Of a DNA stretch of 64,000 nt, positions 25,763 to 35,252 are shown piece by piece (the first letter of the stretch is position 1; each line of letters begins with the position of its first letter). Under the pieces are notes generated by a model, which was not told where the DNA came from, searched no databases, and saw nothing but the letters and a program-made list of their open reading frames with translations. Position numbers and translations under genes: made by a program. The stretch covers positions 6,140,038 through 6,204,037 of the forward strand of contig NZ_JACHIR010000001.1 of assembly GCF_014203355.1 (NCBI RefSeq), in the 5' to 3' direction. This DNA comes from Kutzneria kofuensis (GTDB lineage Bacteria > Actinomycetota > Actinomycetes > Mycobacteriales > Pseudonocardiaceae).

Positions 25763-26131
25763 GTGAAGGGCTCTGACCGGGACGACACACCGGTACTGAT
25801 CACCGGGGCCGCGCCCTCGTACGCGGACCAGGCCCGGGCACGCAAGCGCAAGTACACGATCATGATGCTGATGCGCATCCCGTGCCTGCTGCTGGCCGTC
25901 GTGTTCATCAACGTCTGGTGGCTGGCGCTGCTGTTCCTGGTGCTGTCGATCCCGCTGCCGTGGGTGGCCGTGCTGATCGCCAACGACCGGCCGCCGCGCA
26001 AGCAGGAGGAGATCAACCGCTACAACGCGGAGAAGGCCGCCCGCCGGGCGCTGGCCCGCGAGGTCTCGCCGGACGACACCCCGGCGGACGGCAAGGAACC
26101 GCCGGCCCCGCCCCGCGCCATCGGGGGCTGA
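25763..26131 (+). CDS. DUF3099 family membrane protein
   Basis: A 122-aa conserved actinobacterial protein. VLITGAAPSYADQARARKRKY is the family start (quoted as VLITGAAPSYADQ then ARKRKY). Two hydrophobic segments follow (about residues 36-52 and 54-75) and a basic, Pro-rich cytosolic tail. GTG 25763 has AGAGAGG upstream, immediately after repeat B. The homologue in M. tuberculosis lies next to sigB, as here. Function is unknown. Confidence 0.87.
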   Translation: MKGSDRDDTPVLITGAAPSYADQARARKRKYTIMMLMRIPCLLLAVVFINVWWLALLFLVLSIPLPWVAVLIANDRPPRKQEEINRYNAEKAARRALAREVSPDDTPADGKEPPAPPRAIGG

Positions 26132-26177
26132 GGCCGGGCGTCGAGCCGGCGGCGGACCGCCGGCTCGAACAGCTGTG

Positions 26178-27053
26178 TCAGGACGGCTGGGCCCCGACCC
26201 GGGACACCGCCTTCGACCCCGCCGCCACCCCGGCCCGCAGCACCTCCAGCGGCGGCTGCCCGCGCAGCCACGCCGCGAGCAGCCCGGCGTCGAACGCGTC
26301 CCCGGCGCCGGTCGAGTCCACGCAGGTCGCGGGGGCCGCCGGCACGTCCCAGCGGCCGACACGGTCGACCCAACTGGCCCCGTCCGGCCCGGTCGTCACG
26401 GCGACGGCCCCGACGTGGTCCAACAGCGCCGCGGCGGCCGACGGGTCCCGCGAGCCGGTCAGCGCCGCCAGCTCCTCGGCGTTCGGCAGCAGCAGGTCCA
26501 CGCCGGCCACCATCGCCAGGAACGTCTCCGCCCCCTGCGTGACGATGTGCAACGCCGCCTGCGGGTCCACGGATGTCGTCAGCCCGGCCCCGCGCGCCGC
26601 CGCGAGCATCTCCAGGCCGGCGTTCCGCGAGGCCGGATCCAGCAGCACGTAGCCGGACAGGTGGAGATGACTGGCCGTCTCCAGCAGGTTGACGGTCAGG
26701 TCCGAGCCCTCCAACCGCGCGTTCGCGCCCCGGTCGGCCAGCATGCTGCGCTGGCCGTCACCGTCGACCAGCACGACGACGCAGCAGGTCGGGGCGGTCC
26801 GGTCGGTGGCCAGGGCGCAGCGCACGCCGGCCGACGACAGCTCCGACCGGACCTGCCGGCCGGCCATGTCGTCGCCGACCCGCCCGACCAGCACGGTGTC
26901 GACGCCGAACGACGCCAGCCACGCCGCAGTGTTCGCACCCGCCCCGCCGACCGCCAGCGCGATGTCCGCACGGGAGTCGCCGGCGTGCGCGATCGGGCTG
27001 TGGTGCCGGGCGACGACGTCCAGGGCGGCGTCGCCGACCACGATGACCGTCAT
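26178..27053 (-). CDS. psuK: PfkB-family carbohydrate kinase, probable pseudouridine kinase
   Basis: A 291-aa ribokinase-fold kinase. VGGAGANTAAWLASFG is the substrate-side glycine motif near the N-terminus and DSTGAGDAFDAGLLAAWL is the C-terminal PfkB signature with the catalytic Asp. It is coupled by ATGA overlap to the upstream psuG, which hydrolyses pseudouridine 5'-phosphate, so this kinase most likely phosphorylates pseudouridine. Specificity is from context; ribokinase-like activity is the alternative. Confidence 0.85.
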   Translation of the reverse strand: MTVIVVGDAALDVVARHHSPIAHAGDSRADIALAVGGAGANTAAWLASFGVDTVLVGRVGDDMAGRQVRSELSSAGVRCALATDRTAPTCCVVVLVDGDGQRSMLADRGANARLEGSDLTVNLLETASHLHLSGYVLLDPASRNAGLEMLAAARGAGLTTSVDPQAALHIVTQGAETFLAMVAGVDLLLPNAEELAALTGSRDPSAAAALLDHVGAVAVTTGPDGASWVDRVGRWDVPAAPATCVDSTGAGDAFDAGLLAAWLRGQPPLEVLRAGVAAGSKAVSRVGAQPS

Positions 27054-27979
27054 CGAGCCAGCTCCGCCTGCCCCAGCTCAACAGCCACAGCGGCGGCCAG
27101 CCGCGCGTTGGACAGCACCAACTGCTCGTTGGTGTCCAGGCTCACGCCCCCGCTGGCCGAGTGGAAGTGCTCCAGCAGCACGGGCGTGACGTCCTTGCCC
27201 CGCACGTTCCGCGTGACGAGCAGCTCCAGCCCCTCGGCGAGCAGCCGGTCGTGCAGCTCACGGTCCATCTCGTGCTCCACCGGCACCGGGTTGGCCAGCA
27301 GCACGCCGGCCTGACCCGGCGCATGCTCCCGATGCGCCCGCACGGCCGCGGCCGCCTGGGCCGGGTCGTCCACCCGCCACGGCACGCCGAACTCCGACTC
27401 ACGCAGGTAGAACGCCGGGAACCGGTCCGTCCGGTAGCCCAGCACCGGCACCGAGCTCGTCTCCAGCAGCTCCAGCGTCGCCCCGATGTCCAGCACCGAC
27501 TTCACGCCCGAGCACACCACCAGCACCGGCGTCTCGGCCAGCACGCCCAGGTCGGCCGACACGTCCCAGCTCTCCGCCGCGCCCCGGTGCACGCCGCCGA
27601 GACCGCCGGTCGCGAACACCCCGATGCCCGCCCGCGCCGCGATCGACGCCGTGCCGGCCACCGTCGTCGCCCCGTCCCGGCCCAGCGCGATCGCCGGCCC
27701 CAGGTCCCGTCGCGACAGCTTCACCAGCCCCGCCGCCGGGTCGCACACCCGGTCCAGCTGCTTGCCGTCCAGGCCGACGACCGGCCGTCCGTCCAGCACC
27801 GCGATCGTCGCCGGCACCGCGCCGGCGTCCCGGACGACCTGCTCCACCCGGTCCGCGACCTCGCGGTTGCGGCCCGGCGGCAGCCCGTGCGCCAGGATCG
27901 TGCTCTCCAGCGCCACCACCGCCCCGCCCTCGGCGATAGCGGCCGCCACCTCGGCGCTGACCTGCGGTTGTGTACCCAT
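27050..27979 (-). CDS. psuG: pseudouridine-5'-phosphate glycosidase
   Basis: Splits pseudouridine 5'-phosphate into uracil and ribose 5-phosphate by breaking the C-glycosidic bond. At 309 aa it has the usual length. VVALESTILAHGLP, GLVKLSRRDLG (catalytic Lys region), TTVAGTASIAARAGI, VFATGGLGGVHRGA and GVKSVLDIGATLE are family hallmarks. ATG 27979 follows GGGAGA; frames upstream lack a ribosome site. It is first of the psuG-psuK pair and divergent from the DUF3039 gene. Confidence 0.94.
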   Translation of the reverse strand: MGTQPQVSAEVAAAIAEGGAVVALESTILAHGLPPGRNREVADRVEQVVRDAGAVPATIAVLDGRPVVGLDGKQLDRVCDPAAGLVKLSRRDLGPAIALGRDGATTVAGTASIAARAGIGVFATGGLGGVHRGAAESWDVSADLGVLAETPVLVVCSGVKSVLDIGATLELLETSSVPVLGYRTDRFPAFYLRESEFGVPWRVDDPAQAAAAVRAHREHAPGQAGVLLANPVPVEHEMDRELHDRLLAEGLELLVTRNVRGKDVTPVLLEHFHSASGGVSLDTNEQLVLSNARLAAAVAVELGQAELAR

Positions 27980-28024
27980 CGTCTCCCGTTCCGACGTCCT
28001 GCGTGTATCAGGCATCATGAATGA

Positions 28025-28267
28025 GTGAGCCCGATGACCCAGACGCTGCCCGACACCGACACCCGGCCGGAAGGCACCGACACCACCGGCGACGACACGC
28101 CGAAGATGTTCCACTACGTGCGCAAGGCGAAGATCGCCGAGAGCGCCGTGATGGGCACGCACGTGGTGGCGCTGTGCGGCGAGGTGTTCCCCGTCACCAA
28201 GTCGCCGAAGCCCGGTTCGCCGGTCTGCCCGGAGTGCAAGAAGATCTACGAGGCGATGGCCGAGTAG
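28025..28267 (+). CDS. DUF3039 family protein
   Basis: An 80-aa conserved actinobacterial protein. KMFHYVRKAKIAESAVMGTH and VALCGEVFPVTKSPKPGSP are almost invariant in the family, followed by CPECKKIYE, so one Cys in ALCG and a C-x2-C pair may bind zinc. GTG 28025 or ATG 28034 may be the start; no ribosome site is visible, so the message may be leaderless. The M. tuberculosis homologue sits between sigB and sigA next to a YihY gene, as here. Function is unknown. Confidence 0.88.
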   Translation: MSPMTQTLPDTDTRPEGTDTTGDDTPKMFHYVRKAKIAESAVMGTHVVALCGEVFPVTKSPKPGSPVCPECKKIYEAMAE

Positions 28268-28294
28268 GCGCCGCGCGGGGCGAGTTCCCCGCCG

Positions 28295-29416
28295 CTAGTT
28301 CTGCCGCTCCGCCGACGGACGCCGCAACACCTCGGTGTCGTTGACGTCGGCGGGCGACGGAGCCTGCCACTTCTCGGTGACGCCGTCGTGCGGCTCGGTT
28401 CCGTTGGCGTCCTTGGACTCCGGCTGCGCGTCGAGCCACGCCCGCGCCTGCTCGCCGGCCCGGATCTTCACCGCGGCCCGCTCCAGCTCCAGCCGCCGCC
28501 ACTTCCGCCGCTGCCGCCGGGTCATCTTGGCCGGCCAGAACTCCTCGATCGCGCTGTTGAAGTGCGCGCCGACGATGATCGCCATGCCGATGAAGAACGT
28601 GAACAGCAGGAACGCGATCGGCGTGGCCAGCGCCCCGTAGGTGTAGCCGGTGGTGGTGATCCACCCGATGTACAGCCGCAGCCCGATGCTGGACAGCAGG
28701 AACATCACCATCGCCAGCGCCGCGCCCGGCAGCCCCCGGTGCCACGGCAGCTTCCGCGGCAGCGCGACCTTGTAGAGGGTGGTCAGCGCCAGCACCAGCA
28801 GCACCGCCATCACCGGGTAGTAGAACGTGCTCAGCAGCTGCTGCACCAGCGGCCGCCACTGCCCGGGCACGACGGTGGCCAGCAGGTCCGGCCCCAGCGC
28901 CAGCAGCGGCAGCCCGATCACCGCCAGCACCAGCCCGACGATGTACATGAACAGCGCGAAGATGCGCTGCCACACGGGATGCCGCACGTCGTGCTGCCCG
29001 TACGCCGCGGTGATCGCGTCCACGAACGAGGCCATCGCCGACGAGCCGGCCCACAGCGAGATCAGGAAGCCGATCGACGCCACCTCGGTGTGCGCGCCGG
29101 TGAGGATGCTCACCACCGTCGGGGCGATGATTTGATCAACGACGTTCGGACTGAATATGGTGTGGCAGAACGAAAGGATCTTGGACTGCACGGCGGTGAC
29201 GATCTGCGGCCCGAACCAGTCGCCGACGAAGCTCAGGCAGCCGAGCAGACCCAGCAGCAGCGGCGGCAGGGACAGCGTCTGCCAGAACGCCGCCTCCGCG
29301 GCCTCCGAGAAGATGTCGCCGAACCAGGCCTTGCTCGCCGTGCGCACCGCGAGCCGCCACGGCCCCCGCTTGGCGGGTGCGACCGCGCCGGTGTCCTGCT
29401 CAGGCTGCTGACCCAT
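28295..29416 (-). CDS. YihY/BrkB family membrane protein
   Basis: A 373-aa inner-membrane protein with about six hydrophobic segments. AWFGDIFSEAAEAAFWQTLSL (quoted as SEAAEAAFWQTLSL), LWAGSSAMASFVDAITAAYG, RLYIGWITTTGYTYGALAT and FFIGMAIIVGAHFNSAIE follow the YihY order. The family was once called ribonuclease BN in error and has no settled role. ATG 29416 has GGGG upstream; another ATG lies at 29431. The C-terminal 70 residues are charged and cytosolic. It is convergent with the DUF3039 gene. Confidence 0.87.
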   Translation of the reverse strand: MGQQPEQDTGAVAPAKRGPWRLAVRTASKAWFGDIFSEAAEAAFWQTLSLPPLLLGLLGCLSFVGDWFGPQIVTAVQSKILSFCHTIFSPNVVDQIIAPTVVSILTGAHTEVASIGFLISLWAGSSAMASFVDAITAAYGQHDVRHPVWQRIFALFMYIVGLVLAVIGLPLLALGPDLLATVVPGQWRPLVQQLLSTFYYPVMAVLLVLALTTLYKVALPRKLPWHRGLPGAALAMVMFLLSSIGLRLYIGWITTTGYTYGALATPIAFLLFTFFIGMAIIVGAHFNSAIEEFWPAKMTRRQRRKWRRLELERAAVKIRAGEQARAWLDAQPESKDANGTEPHDGVTEKWQAPSPADVNDTEVLRRPSAERQN

Positions 29417-29615
29417 GGCACCCCAAAGCATGCGGCATCACGGGATCCTCGGCTGGGCTACCCCCCGAAACGTCATCTGGTGGCCATCGGCACATCCCGT
29501 CGAGCGGTGCGTCCGGGGCGGGTTGGGTAAGCTGCCATCAGCCCTCAGGGAACCCCACCGTGAGGGCATTCGCACGTCATCGGCCGGTTGTCGCAGCTAG
29601 GGAGGGTGAACGGAG

Positions 29616-31337
29616 TTGACGGACACCCTCAACCCCACGACAACCGCCGCACGACCGCTCCGGGCCTGGCAGCGCCGCGCGCTGACCAAGTACCTGACCA
29701 CCAAGCCGCAGGACTTCCTCGCGGTCGCCACCCCTGGCGCCGGCAAGACCACCTTCGGCCTGCGGGTGGCCGCCGAGCTGCTGGCCGACCGCACGGTCGA
29801 GCGTGTCACCATCGTCACGCCGACCGAGCACCTCAAGCACCAGTGGGCGAAGTCGGCCGCCGAGGCGGGCATCGCGATCGACTCGAACTTCCGCAACGGC
29901 GCCGGCCAGACCTCGAACGACTACAACGGCGTCGCCGTCACCTACGCCCAGGTCGCGGCCCATCCGACGCTGCACCGCGTGCGCACGGAGAACCGCAAGA
30001 CGCTGGTGATCCTGGACGAGGTCCACCACGGCGGCGACGCGAAGTCCTGGGGTGACGCGATCCGCGAGGCGTTCACGCCGGCGGTGCGCCGGCTGGCGCT
30101 GACCGGCACCCCGTTCCGCAGCGACGACAGCCCGATCCCGTTCGTCAACTACGAGCCCGACGGCGCCGGCCAGATGCGCAGCCGCGCGGATCACTCGTAC
30201 GGGTACGCCGACGCGCTGCGCGACGGCGTGGTCCGGCCGGTGTTGTTCCTGGCCTACTCGGGCGAGGCGAGCTGGCGGACCGGCGCGGGCGAGGAATTCA
30301 CCGCCCGACTGGGTGAACCGCTGACGCAGGAGCAGACCGCCCGGGCCTGGCGCACCGCGCTCGATCCGACCGGCGAGTGGATGCCGTCCGTGATCAGCGC
30401 CGCCGACCAGCGGCTGAACCAGGTACGCCAGTCCATCCCGGACGCCGGCGCGATGGTGCTGGCCTCGGACCAGGAGTCGGCCAAGGCGTACGCGGCGATC
30501 ATCACGCAGCTCACCGGCGAGGAGCCGACGGTCGTCCTCTCCGACGACCCCAAGGCCACCGGCCGGATCGCCGAGTACTCGGCGGGCCAGGCCCGCTGGC
30601 TGGTCGCGGTCCGGATGGTGAGTGAGGGCGTCGACGTGCCGCGGCTGGCCGTCGGTGTGTACGCGACCAGCTCGTCCACGCCGCTGTTCTTCGCGCAGGC
30701 GATCGGCCGCTTCGTGCGGTCCCGGCGCCCCGGCGAGACGGCCAGTGTGTTCCTGCCGAGCGTCCCCGTGCTGCTGCAGCTGGCGGCCGAGCTGGAGGCG
30801 GAGCGCGACCATGTGCTCGGCAAGCCGCACCGCGAGAAGGACGGCTGGGACGACGAACTCCTGAAGGACGCCAACCGCACCAAGGACGAGGACGGCGAGG
30901 AGGAGAAGGGCTACACCTCGCTGGGCGCCTCGGCCGAGCTGGACCAGCTGATCTTCGACGGGAACTCGTTCGGCACCGCGGCCATGGTCGGCACCGCCGA
31001 GGAGCAGGACTATCTGGGCCTGCCCGGCCTGCTGGAGCCCGATCAGGTGCGTACGCTGCTGCGGCAGCGGCAGGCCAAGCAGCTGGCCGACGTGTCGGCG
31101 CGCAAGGCCGCCGAGCCGGAGCCGGCGCCGCAGCCCGCGCGCCCCCGTACCACCCAGGAGCGGCTGGCCGAGCTGCGGCGCGAGCTGAACACGCTGGTGT
31201 CGATGCACCACCACCGCACCAAGAAGCCGCACGGCAAGATCCACAGCGAGCTGCGCGCCTACTGCGGCGGCCCGCCCACGGCGATGGCCTCGGTCGAGCA
31301 GCTCGAGGAGCGCATCGCCACGCTGCGTTCGTGGTGA
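29616..31337 (+). CDS. superfamily 2 DEAD/DEAH-box helicase
   Basis: A 573-aa ATP-dependent nucleic-acid helicase or translocase. Helicase domain 1 has ATPGAGKTTFG (Walker A, near residue 44), VTPTEHLKHQW, LVILDEVHHGG (motif II, DEVH) and LALTGTPFRSDD (motif III). Domain 2 has MVLASDQESAKAYA, VSEGVDVPRLAVGVYA and QAIGRFVRSRRPGE (motif VI). The C-terminus has an acidic Lys/Glu stretch and a helical tail. The TTG start follows GGAGGGTGAACGGAG. The role (repair, RNA or defence) is open, and a nuclease domain is not seen. Confidence 0.88.
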   Translation: MTDTLNPTTTAARPLRAWQRRALTKYLTTKPQDFLAVATPGAGKTTFGLRVAAELLADRTVERVTIVTPTEHLKHQWAKSAAEAGIAIDSNFRNGAGQTSNDYNGVAVTYAQVAAHPTLHRVRTENRKTLVILDEVHHGGDAKSWGDAIREAFTPAVRRLALTGTPFRSDDSPIPFVNYEPDGAGQMRSRADHSYGYADALRDGVVRPVLFLAYSGEASWRTGAGEEFTARLGEPLTQEQTARAWRTALDPTGEWMPSVISAADQRLNQVRQSIPDAGAMVLASDQESAKAYAAIITQLTGEEPTVVLSDDPKATGRIAEYSAGQARWLVAVRMVSEGVDVPRLAVGVYATSSSTPLFFAQAIGRFVRSRRPGETASVFLPSVPVLLQLAAELEAERDHVLGKPHREKDGWDDELLKDANRTKDEDGEEEKGYTSLGASAELDQLIFDGNSFGTAAMVGTAEEQDYLGLPGLLEPDQVRTLLRQRQAKQLADVSARKAAEPEPAPQPARPRTTQERLAELRRELNTLVSMHHHRTKKPHGKIHSELRAYCGGPPTAMASVEQLEERIATLRSW

Positions 31338-31395
31338 CTCCGGGTTCGTGGTGACACCCGGACGAGGCCGCACGGCCGAATGGCCGCAGGGCTGT

Positions 31396-31409
31396 TGGTA
31401 GCGCTCTCA
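31396..31409. promoter_or_regulatory. LacI-family (CebR-like) operator candidate
   Basis: TGGTAGCGCTCTCA differs by two bases from TGGGAGCGCTCCCA, the box of the Streptomyces LacI-family sugar regulator CebR. It lies 59 nt past the helicase stop and about 290 nt before the binding-protein start. Confidence 0.4.
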
Positions 31410-31485
31410 TACCTCTCCGTGACGCCGCCGGTAAACCTTCCGGCGCAGGCCCGGCGGCCAACCGTGCAGGTACTGCGCGGCAACT

Positions 31486-31522
31486 CCCCCCGTTTTAGTC
31501 ACAACGCGTAGTTGGCGGGGGG
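31486..31522 (+). terminator. weak hairpin, terminator or attenuator
   Basis: CCCCCCG (31486-31492) pairs with CGGGGGG (31516-31522) across a 23-nt loop and is followed by CCTTTC. It could end the helicase transcript or attenuate the ABC operon. Confidence 0.35.
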
Positions 31523-31699
31523 CCTTTCGGTGTAGCGGCGGCCTCCCGGTTACCGGGTCGTTGCCGCATCGTGTCGCCAGAATCGAACTTAACCGCTTCA
31601 GCCACCTTCCCGACCGTGCCTCGGGGGCATATGTTCTGCGCCACAACATTTTCGCGGGCTCCTCGAAGTGACCCGCGCCACGATGAAGGGAACAGCCGG

Positions 31700-32827
31700 A
31701 TGCGGAGCAGAACTCTCGCCGTGCTCGCCGCGAGCACCGGGCTCGCGCTGGCGGTCACCGCGTGTGGAGCCAACAGCAGCAGCGGCAGCGGCGGCTCCGG
31801 CTCGTCGGGTAGCAACACGGCCGGCAGCGGCGCCAAGGTCGGCGTCATCCTGCCGGAGACCGCGTCGTCCGCCCGCTGGGAGGGCTTCGACCACCCGCTG
31901 CTGGAGAAGGCGCTCAAGGCCAAGGGCTTCGACCCGATCATCCAGAACGCGCAGGGTGACGACCAGAAGGTCTCGCAGCTCGCCGACCAGATGCTCAGCC
32001 AGGGCGTCAAGGTGCTGATCCTGGCCTCGACCACCGGTGACGTGGGCGCCGCGGTCGAGAAGAAGGCCGAGGCCCAGGGCGTGCCGGTCATCGACTACGA
32101 CCGCCTCAACGCCGGTGGCAGCGCCGCCTACTACGTCTCGTTCGACAACGTGAAGGTCGGCACGCTGCAGGGGCAGGGGCTCGCGGACGCGCTCAAGGGC
32201 AAGCCGGCCGGCGCGCAGGTCATCGAGATCGAGGGCGCGCCGACCGACAACAACGCGACGCTGTTCAACCAGGGCCAGCAGCAGGTGCTCAAGCCGCTGT
32301 ACGACAACGGCACCCTGAAGAAGGTCAACAGCCAGTTCATCGACAAGTGGGACAACCAGACCGGTGGCCAGGTCTTCGAGCAGTTCCTGACCGCCAACGG
32401 CGGTCACGTGGACGGCGTGCTCGCGGCCAACGACGGTCTGGCCGGCGCGGTCATCACCGTGCTGAAGAAGAACAACCTCAACGGCAAGGTCCCGGTCACC
32501 GGCCAGGACGCCACCGCGGACGGCCTCAAGGCCATCCTGCGCGGCGACCAGTACATGACCGTGTTCAAGCCGATCGACAAGGAGGCGAACGCCGCCGCCG
32601 ATCTGGCCGCCGCCCTGATCAACAACAGCAAGGCGGACGCGGACAAGGTCGCCAACCAGAAGGTCACCGACCCGAAGACCAAGCGTGAGGTCGCCTCCCT
32701 GCTGCTCGACCCGCAGTCGATCACCAAGGACACCGTCAAGGACGTCATCGCGGCCGGCGCCGTGCCCAAGGGCGACGTCTGCACCGGCGACGTGGCCCCG
32801 CTCTGCGCGTCCGCGGGCATCAACTGA
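31700..32827 (+). CDS. sugar ABC transporter substrate-binding lipoprotein, xylose type
   Basis: A 375-aa periplasmic-binding-protein-fold lipoprotein that captures a pentose or similar sugar outside the cell. ATG 31700 is followed by a signal ending LALAVTAC (lipobox Cys22) and a Gly/Ser linker. The domain begins KVGVILPETASSARWEGFD, and VIDYDRLNAGG, VSFDNVKVGTLQG, VLAANDGLAGAV and VTGQDATADGLKAI are close to XylF-type proteins. It is first in a four-gene operon with ATPase, permease and ROK regulator. Xylose is the best guess but other sugars are possible. Confidence 0.9.
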   Translation: MRSRTLAVLAASTGLALAVTACGANSSSGSGGSGSSGSNTAGSGAKVGVILPETASSARWEGFDHPLLEKALKAKGFDPIIQNAQGDDQKVSQLADQMLSQGVKVLILASTTGDVGAAVEKKAEAQGVPVIDYDRLNAGGSAAYYVSFDNVKVGTLQGQGLADALKGKPAGAQVIEIEGAPTDNNATLFNQGQQQVLKPLYDNGTLKKVNSQFIDKWDNQTGGQVFEQFLTANGGHVDGVLAANDGLAGAVITVLKKNNLNGKVPVTGQDATADGLKAILRGDQYMTVFKPIDKEANAAADLAAALINNSKADADKVANQKVTDPKTKREVASLLLDPQSITKDTVKDVIAAGAVPKGDVCTGDVAPLCASAGIN

Positions 32828-32961
32828 CCCGCTGACGGCCGCATCCTAGGCCGCCGCCGCGGCTGGTCCGGACCCCCGACCCGGGCCGGCCGCGGCGGCT
32901 TCCCATGCCCACCACCCCGCCGCCACCGGGGCGGGCGCAGACAGTCTGGAGAACACCCCCC

Positions 32962-33735
32962 ATGACCGAGCCGATCCTCGAACTGCGCGGGATCAACAAG
33001 AGCTTCGGGCCCGTCCACGTGCTGCACGACGTGGACCTCGTGATCCGCCCCGGAGAGGTGACCGCGCTCGTCGGCGACAACGGCGCCGGCAAGTCCACGG
33101 TGGTCAAGTGCATCGCGGGCATCCACCCCATCGACTCCGGCGAGGTGCTGTTCAACGGCGAGCCGGTGCACGTGAACGGCCCGCGGGACGCGGCCGCGCT
33201 GGGCATCGAGGTCGTCTACCAGGACCTCGCGCTGTGCGACAACCTCGACATCGTCCAGAACATGTTCCTCGGCCGCGAGCGCGGCAACTACGGCATGCTC
33301 GACGAGTCCGACATGGAGCAGGCGGCCCGCGAGACCCTCGCGTCGCTGTCGGTGCGCACGGTCAAGTCGGTGCGCACCCTGGTCGCGTCGCTGTCCGGCG
33401 GCCAGCGGCAGACCGTGGCCATCGCCAAGGCCGTGCTGTGGGACAGCAAGGTCGTCCTGCTGGACGAGCCGACCGCCGCGCTGGGCGTGGCGCAGACCCG
33501 CCAGGTGCTCGACCTGGTGCGCCGGCTGGCCGACCAGGGCCTGGGCGTGGTCCTGATCAGCCACAACATGAACGACGTCTTCGAGGTCGCGGACACCATC
33601 TCGACGCTGTACCTGGGCCGGATGGTCGCCCAGCTGCCGGCCAAGGACCTGACCAACACCCAGGTCGTCGAGCTGATCACCGCCGGCCGGTCCGGCGACA
33701 TCGGCCTGGCCAAGCCCGAAGTCGCCACGGTCTGA
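32962..33735 (+). CDS. sugar ABC transporter ATP-binding protein (single domain)
   Basis: A 257-aa cytosolic ATPase. GDNGAGKSTVVKCIAG is Walker A, LSGGQRQTVAIAKA the signature, VVLLDEPTAAL Walker B, and LISHNMNDVFEVAD the switch His region. It has one nucleotide-binding domain, whereas XylG and RbsA have two fused domains of about 500 aa, so it must act as a homodimer. ATG 32962 follows GGAGA. It is 21 nt before the permease start. Confidence 0.92.
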   Translation: MTEPILELRGINKSFGPVHVLHDVDLVIRPGEVTALVGDNGAGKSTVVKCIAGIHPIDSGEVLFNGEPVHVNGPRDAAALGIEVVYQDLALCDNLDIVQNMFLGRERGNYGMLDESDMEQAARETLASLSVRTVKSVRTLVASLSGGQRQTVAIAKAVLWDSKVVLLDEPTAALGVAQTRQVLDLVRRLADQGLGVVLISHNMNDVFEVADTISTLYLGRMVAQLPAKDLTNTQVVELITAGRSGDIGLAKPEVATV

Positions 33736-33755
33736 ACTGCAAGGGATCGCTTCCA

Positions 33756-35222
33756 ATGACTGACACACCTGCCGCCGCCCCGCCGTCGGACCCCAAGCCG
33801 AGTGAGAAGCCGGCGGCGAACAAGCAGGACGCCGCCATCGCCGACTTCGGCATCGACACCACCAGCCGCTCCACCGGCCAGGCGCTGCGCGACTACGTCG
33901 ACCGCGTCCGCGGCGGCGAGCTCGGCTCGCTGCCGGCGCTGGCCGGCCTGATCGTGCTGCTGATCGTGTTCACCGCCGTGTCCAGCACGTTCCTCACCCT
34001 GAACAACCTCGCCAACCTGCTCGCGCAGAGCGCCGGCGTCACCATCATCGCGATGGGCCTGGTGTTCGTGCTGCTGCTCGGCGAGATCGACCTGTCCGCC
34101 GGCACCGCGTCCGGTGTGGCCGCCGCCGTGATGGCGCTGCACCTGGTCAAGGGCGGCAATCTGCTGTCCGGCATGGGCGACGTCGTCTTCTACGCGTTCA
34201 TCATCGGCGGCCTGATCGCCGTCGCGGTCTCGGTGTGGCAGCGCATCTGGCCCGGCGCCGTGCTGTCCGCCGTCGCGGTGCTGCTGCTCCTGCTCGGCGT
34301 GCCGCCGAACCCGTGGCTGGAGATGCTGCTGGCGGTCTGCGTCGGCACGGTCATCGGCTGCCTCACCGGCGTGCTCATCTCCAAGATCGGCATCCCGTCC
34401 TTCGTCGTGACCCTGGCGCTGTTCCTGGCCTGGGGCGGCGTGGTGCTGAAGCTGATCGGTGACGGCGGCACGCTGTCCATCAGCAACGACCCGGTGCTGT
34501 TCGGCGTGGCCAACAACAACCTGAGCACCGTCGGCAGCTGGATCCTGTTCCTGATCTTCGCGGGCGGCTACGCGCTCGTGGTGCTCTACCGGCACTTCGG
34601 CCGGGTCCGCCGCGGCCTCGTGGCCCAGCCGACGACGCTCGTACTGATCAAGGTCGGAGCGGTCGTCGTGCTCGGCGCGGTGGCCACCTACCTGCTCACG
34701 CTCAACCGCTCGCCCAACCCGGACCGGGTCACCATCGCCGGCGTGCCCTACGTGGTGCCGATCATCCTGGTGCTGCTCGTGGTGGGCACGTTCGTGCTGG
34801 ACCGGACCAAGTACGGCCGGCACATCTACGCCGTCGGCGGCAGCGCCGAGGCGGCCCGCCGCGCCGGCATCAACGTGCCCAAGATCCGGATGAGCGTGTT
34901 CGTGATCGCCTCCACGGTCTCCGCGGTCGGCGCCATCGTGTACTCGTCCAAGGTCGGCTCCGTCGACCCGAACGCCGGTGGCGGCAACACGCTGCTGTTC
35001 GCCGTCGGCGCCGCGGTTATCGGCGGCACGTCGCTGTTCGGCGGCAAGGGCCGGCTGTCCAACGCCATCATCGGTGGCTTCGTGATCGCGATCGTCAGCA
35101 ACGGCCTTGGCCTGCTCGGCCAGCCCGCGGCCGTGGTCAGCATCGTCACCGGCGTGGTGCTGCTGCTGGCCGCCAGCGTCGACGCGCTGTCGCGGCGGCG
35201 GGCCAAGGCGACCGGTCACTAG
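33756..35222 (+). CDS. sugar ABC transporter permease, xylose (XylH) type
   Basis: A 488-aa inner-membrane permease with about 12 segments. The cytosolic N-terminus (about 60 residues, Pro/Lys-rich) precedes GLIVLLIVFTAVSSTFLT. GLVFVLLLGEIDLSAGT is the conserved early motif, AVGGSAEAARRAGINV the EAA-like loop that meets the ATPase, and AAVIGGTSLFGGKGRL the late family motif. A middle loop (about residues 260-330) is longer than in ribose permeases and fits XylH. ATG 33756 has AAGGGA upstream. Confidence 0.92.
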   Translation: MTDTPAAAPPSDPKPSEKPAANKQDAAIADFGIDTTSRSTGQALRDYVDRVRGGELGSLPALAGLIVLLIVFTAVSSTFLTLNNLANLLAQSAGVTIIAMGLVFVLLLGEIDLSAGTASGVAAAVMALHLVKGGNLLSGMGDVVFYAFIIGGLIAVAVSVWQRIWPGAVLSAVAVLLLLLGVPPNPWLEMLLAVCVGTVIGCLTGVLISKIGIPSFVVTLALFLAWGGVVLKLIGDGGTLSISNDPVLFGVANNNLSTVGSWILFLIFAGGYALVVLYRHFGRVRRGLVAQPTTLVLIKVGAVVVLGAVATYLLTLNRSPNPDRVTIAGVPYVVPIILVLLVVGTFVLDRTKYGRHIYAVGGSAEAARRAGINVPKIRMSVFVIASTVSAVGAIVYSSKVGSVDPNAGGGNTLLFAVGAAVIGGTSLFGGKGRLSNAIIGGFVIAIVSNGLGLLGQPAAVVSIVTGVVLLLAASVDALSRRRAKATGH

Positions 35223-35252
35223 CAGTCCCGCAGGGGCACGAGGGGGTGTGCG

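Larger units (their letters stand above)
31338..31699. other. 362-bp gap before the sugar ABC operon
   Basis: It contains a CebR-like operator at 31396-31409, a G/C hairpin at 31486-31522 and a loose inverted repeat ATGTT-N9-AACAT at 31631-31649, about 50 nt before the binding-protein start. A tRNA-like TTCGATTC on the minus strand near 31580 does not extend to a cloverleaf. No gene was accepted. Confidence 0.5.

Noticed and set aside
31560-31620. Possible tRNA on the minus strand (TTCGATTC T-loop-like)
   Set aside because: The flanking bases do not form a T stem or acceptor stem, and no anticodon arm is found.
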